The notes under the pieces are model-generated. The model ran no database searches, had not been told where the DNA came from, and saw only the letters and a list, made by a program, of their open reading frames with translations. A stretch of 33,919 bases of DNA from Alangreenwoodia sp964438605. Its GTDB lineage: Bacteria; Bacillota; Clostridia; Peptostreptococcales; Anaerovoracaceae. The position numbers and the translations under genes are program-made. The DNA is taken from positions 1-33,919 of the forward strand of contig CAYTKT010000019.1 of the NCBI GenBank assembly GCA_964438605.1, given 5' to 3'. Shown here one piece after another: positions 33,582 to 33,919 of the stretch. Position 1 is the stretch's first letter. The number at the start of each line of letters is the position of its first letter.

Positions 33582-33845
33582 TCATAAGTAATCATTTTTT
33601 CGCCTTTCAGGAATAATTTTCCACCTGGCAGGACATAATTTCAGTACAAAACAGAACCGATCCCCATGAGAAAGCACCACGCGTCCGAATGAAATCTGCG
33701 GTAAAAAAGCCTCGTTGGGCAAACATCTCACAGAAGATTTACAATAATACCCATGCTTAAAGTTTTTATCTGGCACATTCACTCGGAACGTCCGCACAAA
33801 TCCCGGATTCACAATCAATAAATAAACAAGTACATATTTACTCAT
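33582..33845 (-). CDS. Unrecognised 87-residue ORF, doubtful
   Basis: The frame starts MSKYVLVYLLIVNPGF and ends in a basic stretch, with three cysteines and many aromatic residues. AAGGA lies about 18 nt before the ATG, too far for a good start. A TTGCAA/TATATT promoter-like pair from the IS-like end points into it. I recognise no family. It may be noise or a fragment; the rest of 33520-33870 shows nothing. Confidence 0.22.
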   Translation of the reverse strand: MSKYVLVYLLIVNPGFVRTFRVNVPDKNFKHGYYCKSSVRCLPNEAFLPQISFGRVVLSHGDRFCFVLKLCPARWKIIPERRKNDYL

Positions 33846-33870
33846 TAAAATTTAAAAATATATTATCCTT

Positions 33871-33895
33871 AATTGCAATTGCAAATTGAACACTT
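33871..33895. repeat. IS-end-like inverted repeat, right copy
   Basis: Reverse complement of this segment matches 26-50 at 21 of 25 positions, with mismatches that are mostly transitions. It faces the left copy and lies 24 nt from the window end. Confidence 0.5.
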
Positions 33896-33919
33896 GAATT
33901 AAGTCACCTGCATCTTGAC

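Noticed and set aside
1..33919. CRISPR array or phage structural genes
   Set aside because: No regularly spaced identical repeats with unique spacers, and no capsid, terminase or tail genes; the lone recombinase is better explained by the inversion sites.

Overview
The window looks like chromosomal DNA from an anaerobic, low-to-mid GC Firmicute. Clostridia is most likely; Negativicutes cannot be excluded. The grounds are strong AGGAGG-type ribosome sites, an S-layer-homology (SLH) surface protein, desulfoferrodoxin, an Fe-S aldo/keto reductase, split-domain B12 methionine synthase and extended -10 promoters (TG[C/G]TATAAT). Both ends of the window carry inverted copies of a 25-nt sequence (21 of 25 identical) at almost equal distance from the ends. 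The window may therefore be a stretch between two insertion-sequence copies.

Layout. 1-1601: IS-like end and a MATE exporter. 1602-5002: a hairpin-rich, terminator-ended stretch, then queD, queE, folE and queF, which make and reduce 7-deazaguanine for queuosine (queC is not here). 5003-8126: Fe-S aldo/keto reductase, tRNA-Leu(GAG) and an orphan HisA of the eukaryotic HIS6 type. 8518-12037: a free-standing methionine synthase reactivation-like protein overlapping metH, both carrying low-complexity inserts with long perfect palindromes. 12222-18818 (all minus): desulfoferrodoxin, a NuoF/GltD-like flavoprotein, GAPDH, panD, and an aminotransferase overlapping an Lrp/AsnC regulator with a long leader.

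19725-24435 is the most interesting part. A tyrosine recombinase lies next to a ~325-bp cassette bounded by exactly inverted 20-21 nt sites. Each site has two 7-bp arms around a 6-bp asymmetric spacer, the usual layout of a tyrosine-recombinase core site. The cassette holds a strong promoter (TTGAAC, 17 nt, TGC-TATACT) that now points away from the downstream genes into a terminator made by the left site itself. Flipping the cassette would point it at a small resolvase-tail DNA-binding protein and a 902-residue SLH surface protein. I read this as a phase-variation switch caught in the OFF state. This is inferred from sequence; inversion has not been shown.

24436-33919: a non-coding gap with the second copy of a ~110-bp dispersed repeat; birA-rmuC (minus); a two-subunit chromate transporter with a long repetitive leader (plus); two CobW/G3E GTPase-like proteins (plus), one with a histidine-rich loop and one fused to a DUF1980-like tail; and a SEC-C zinc-motif protein (minus).
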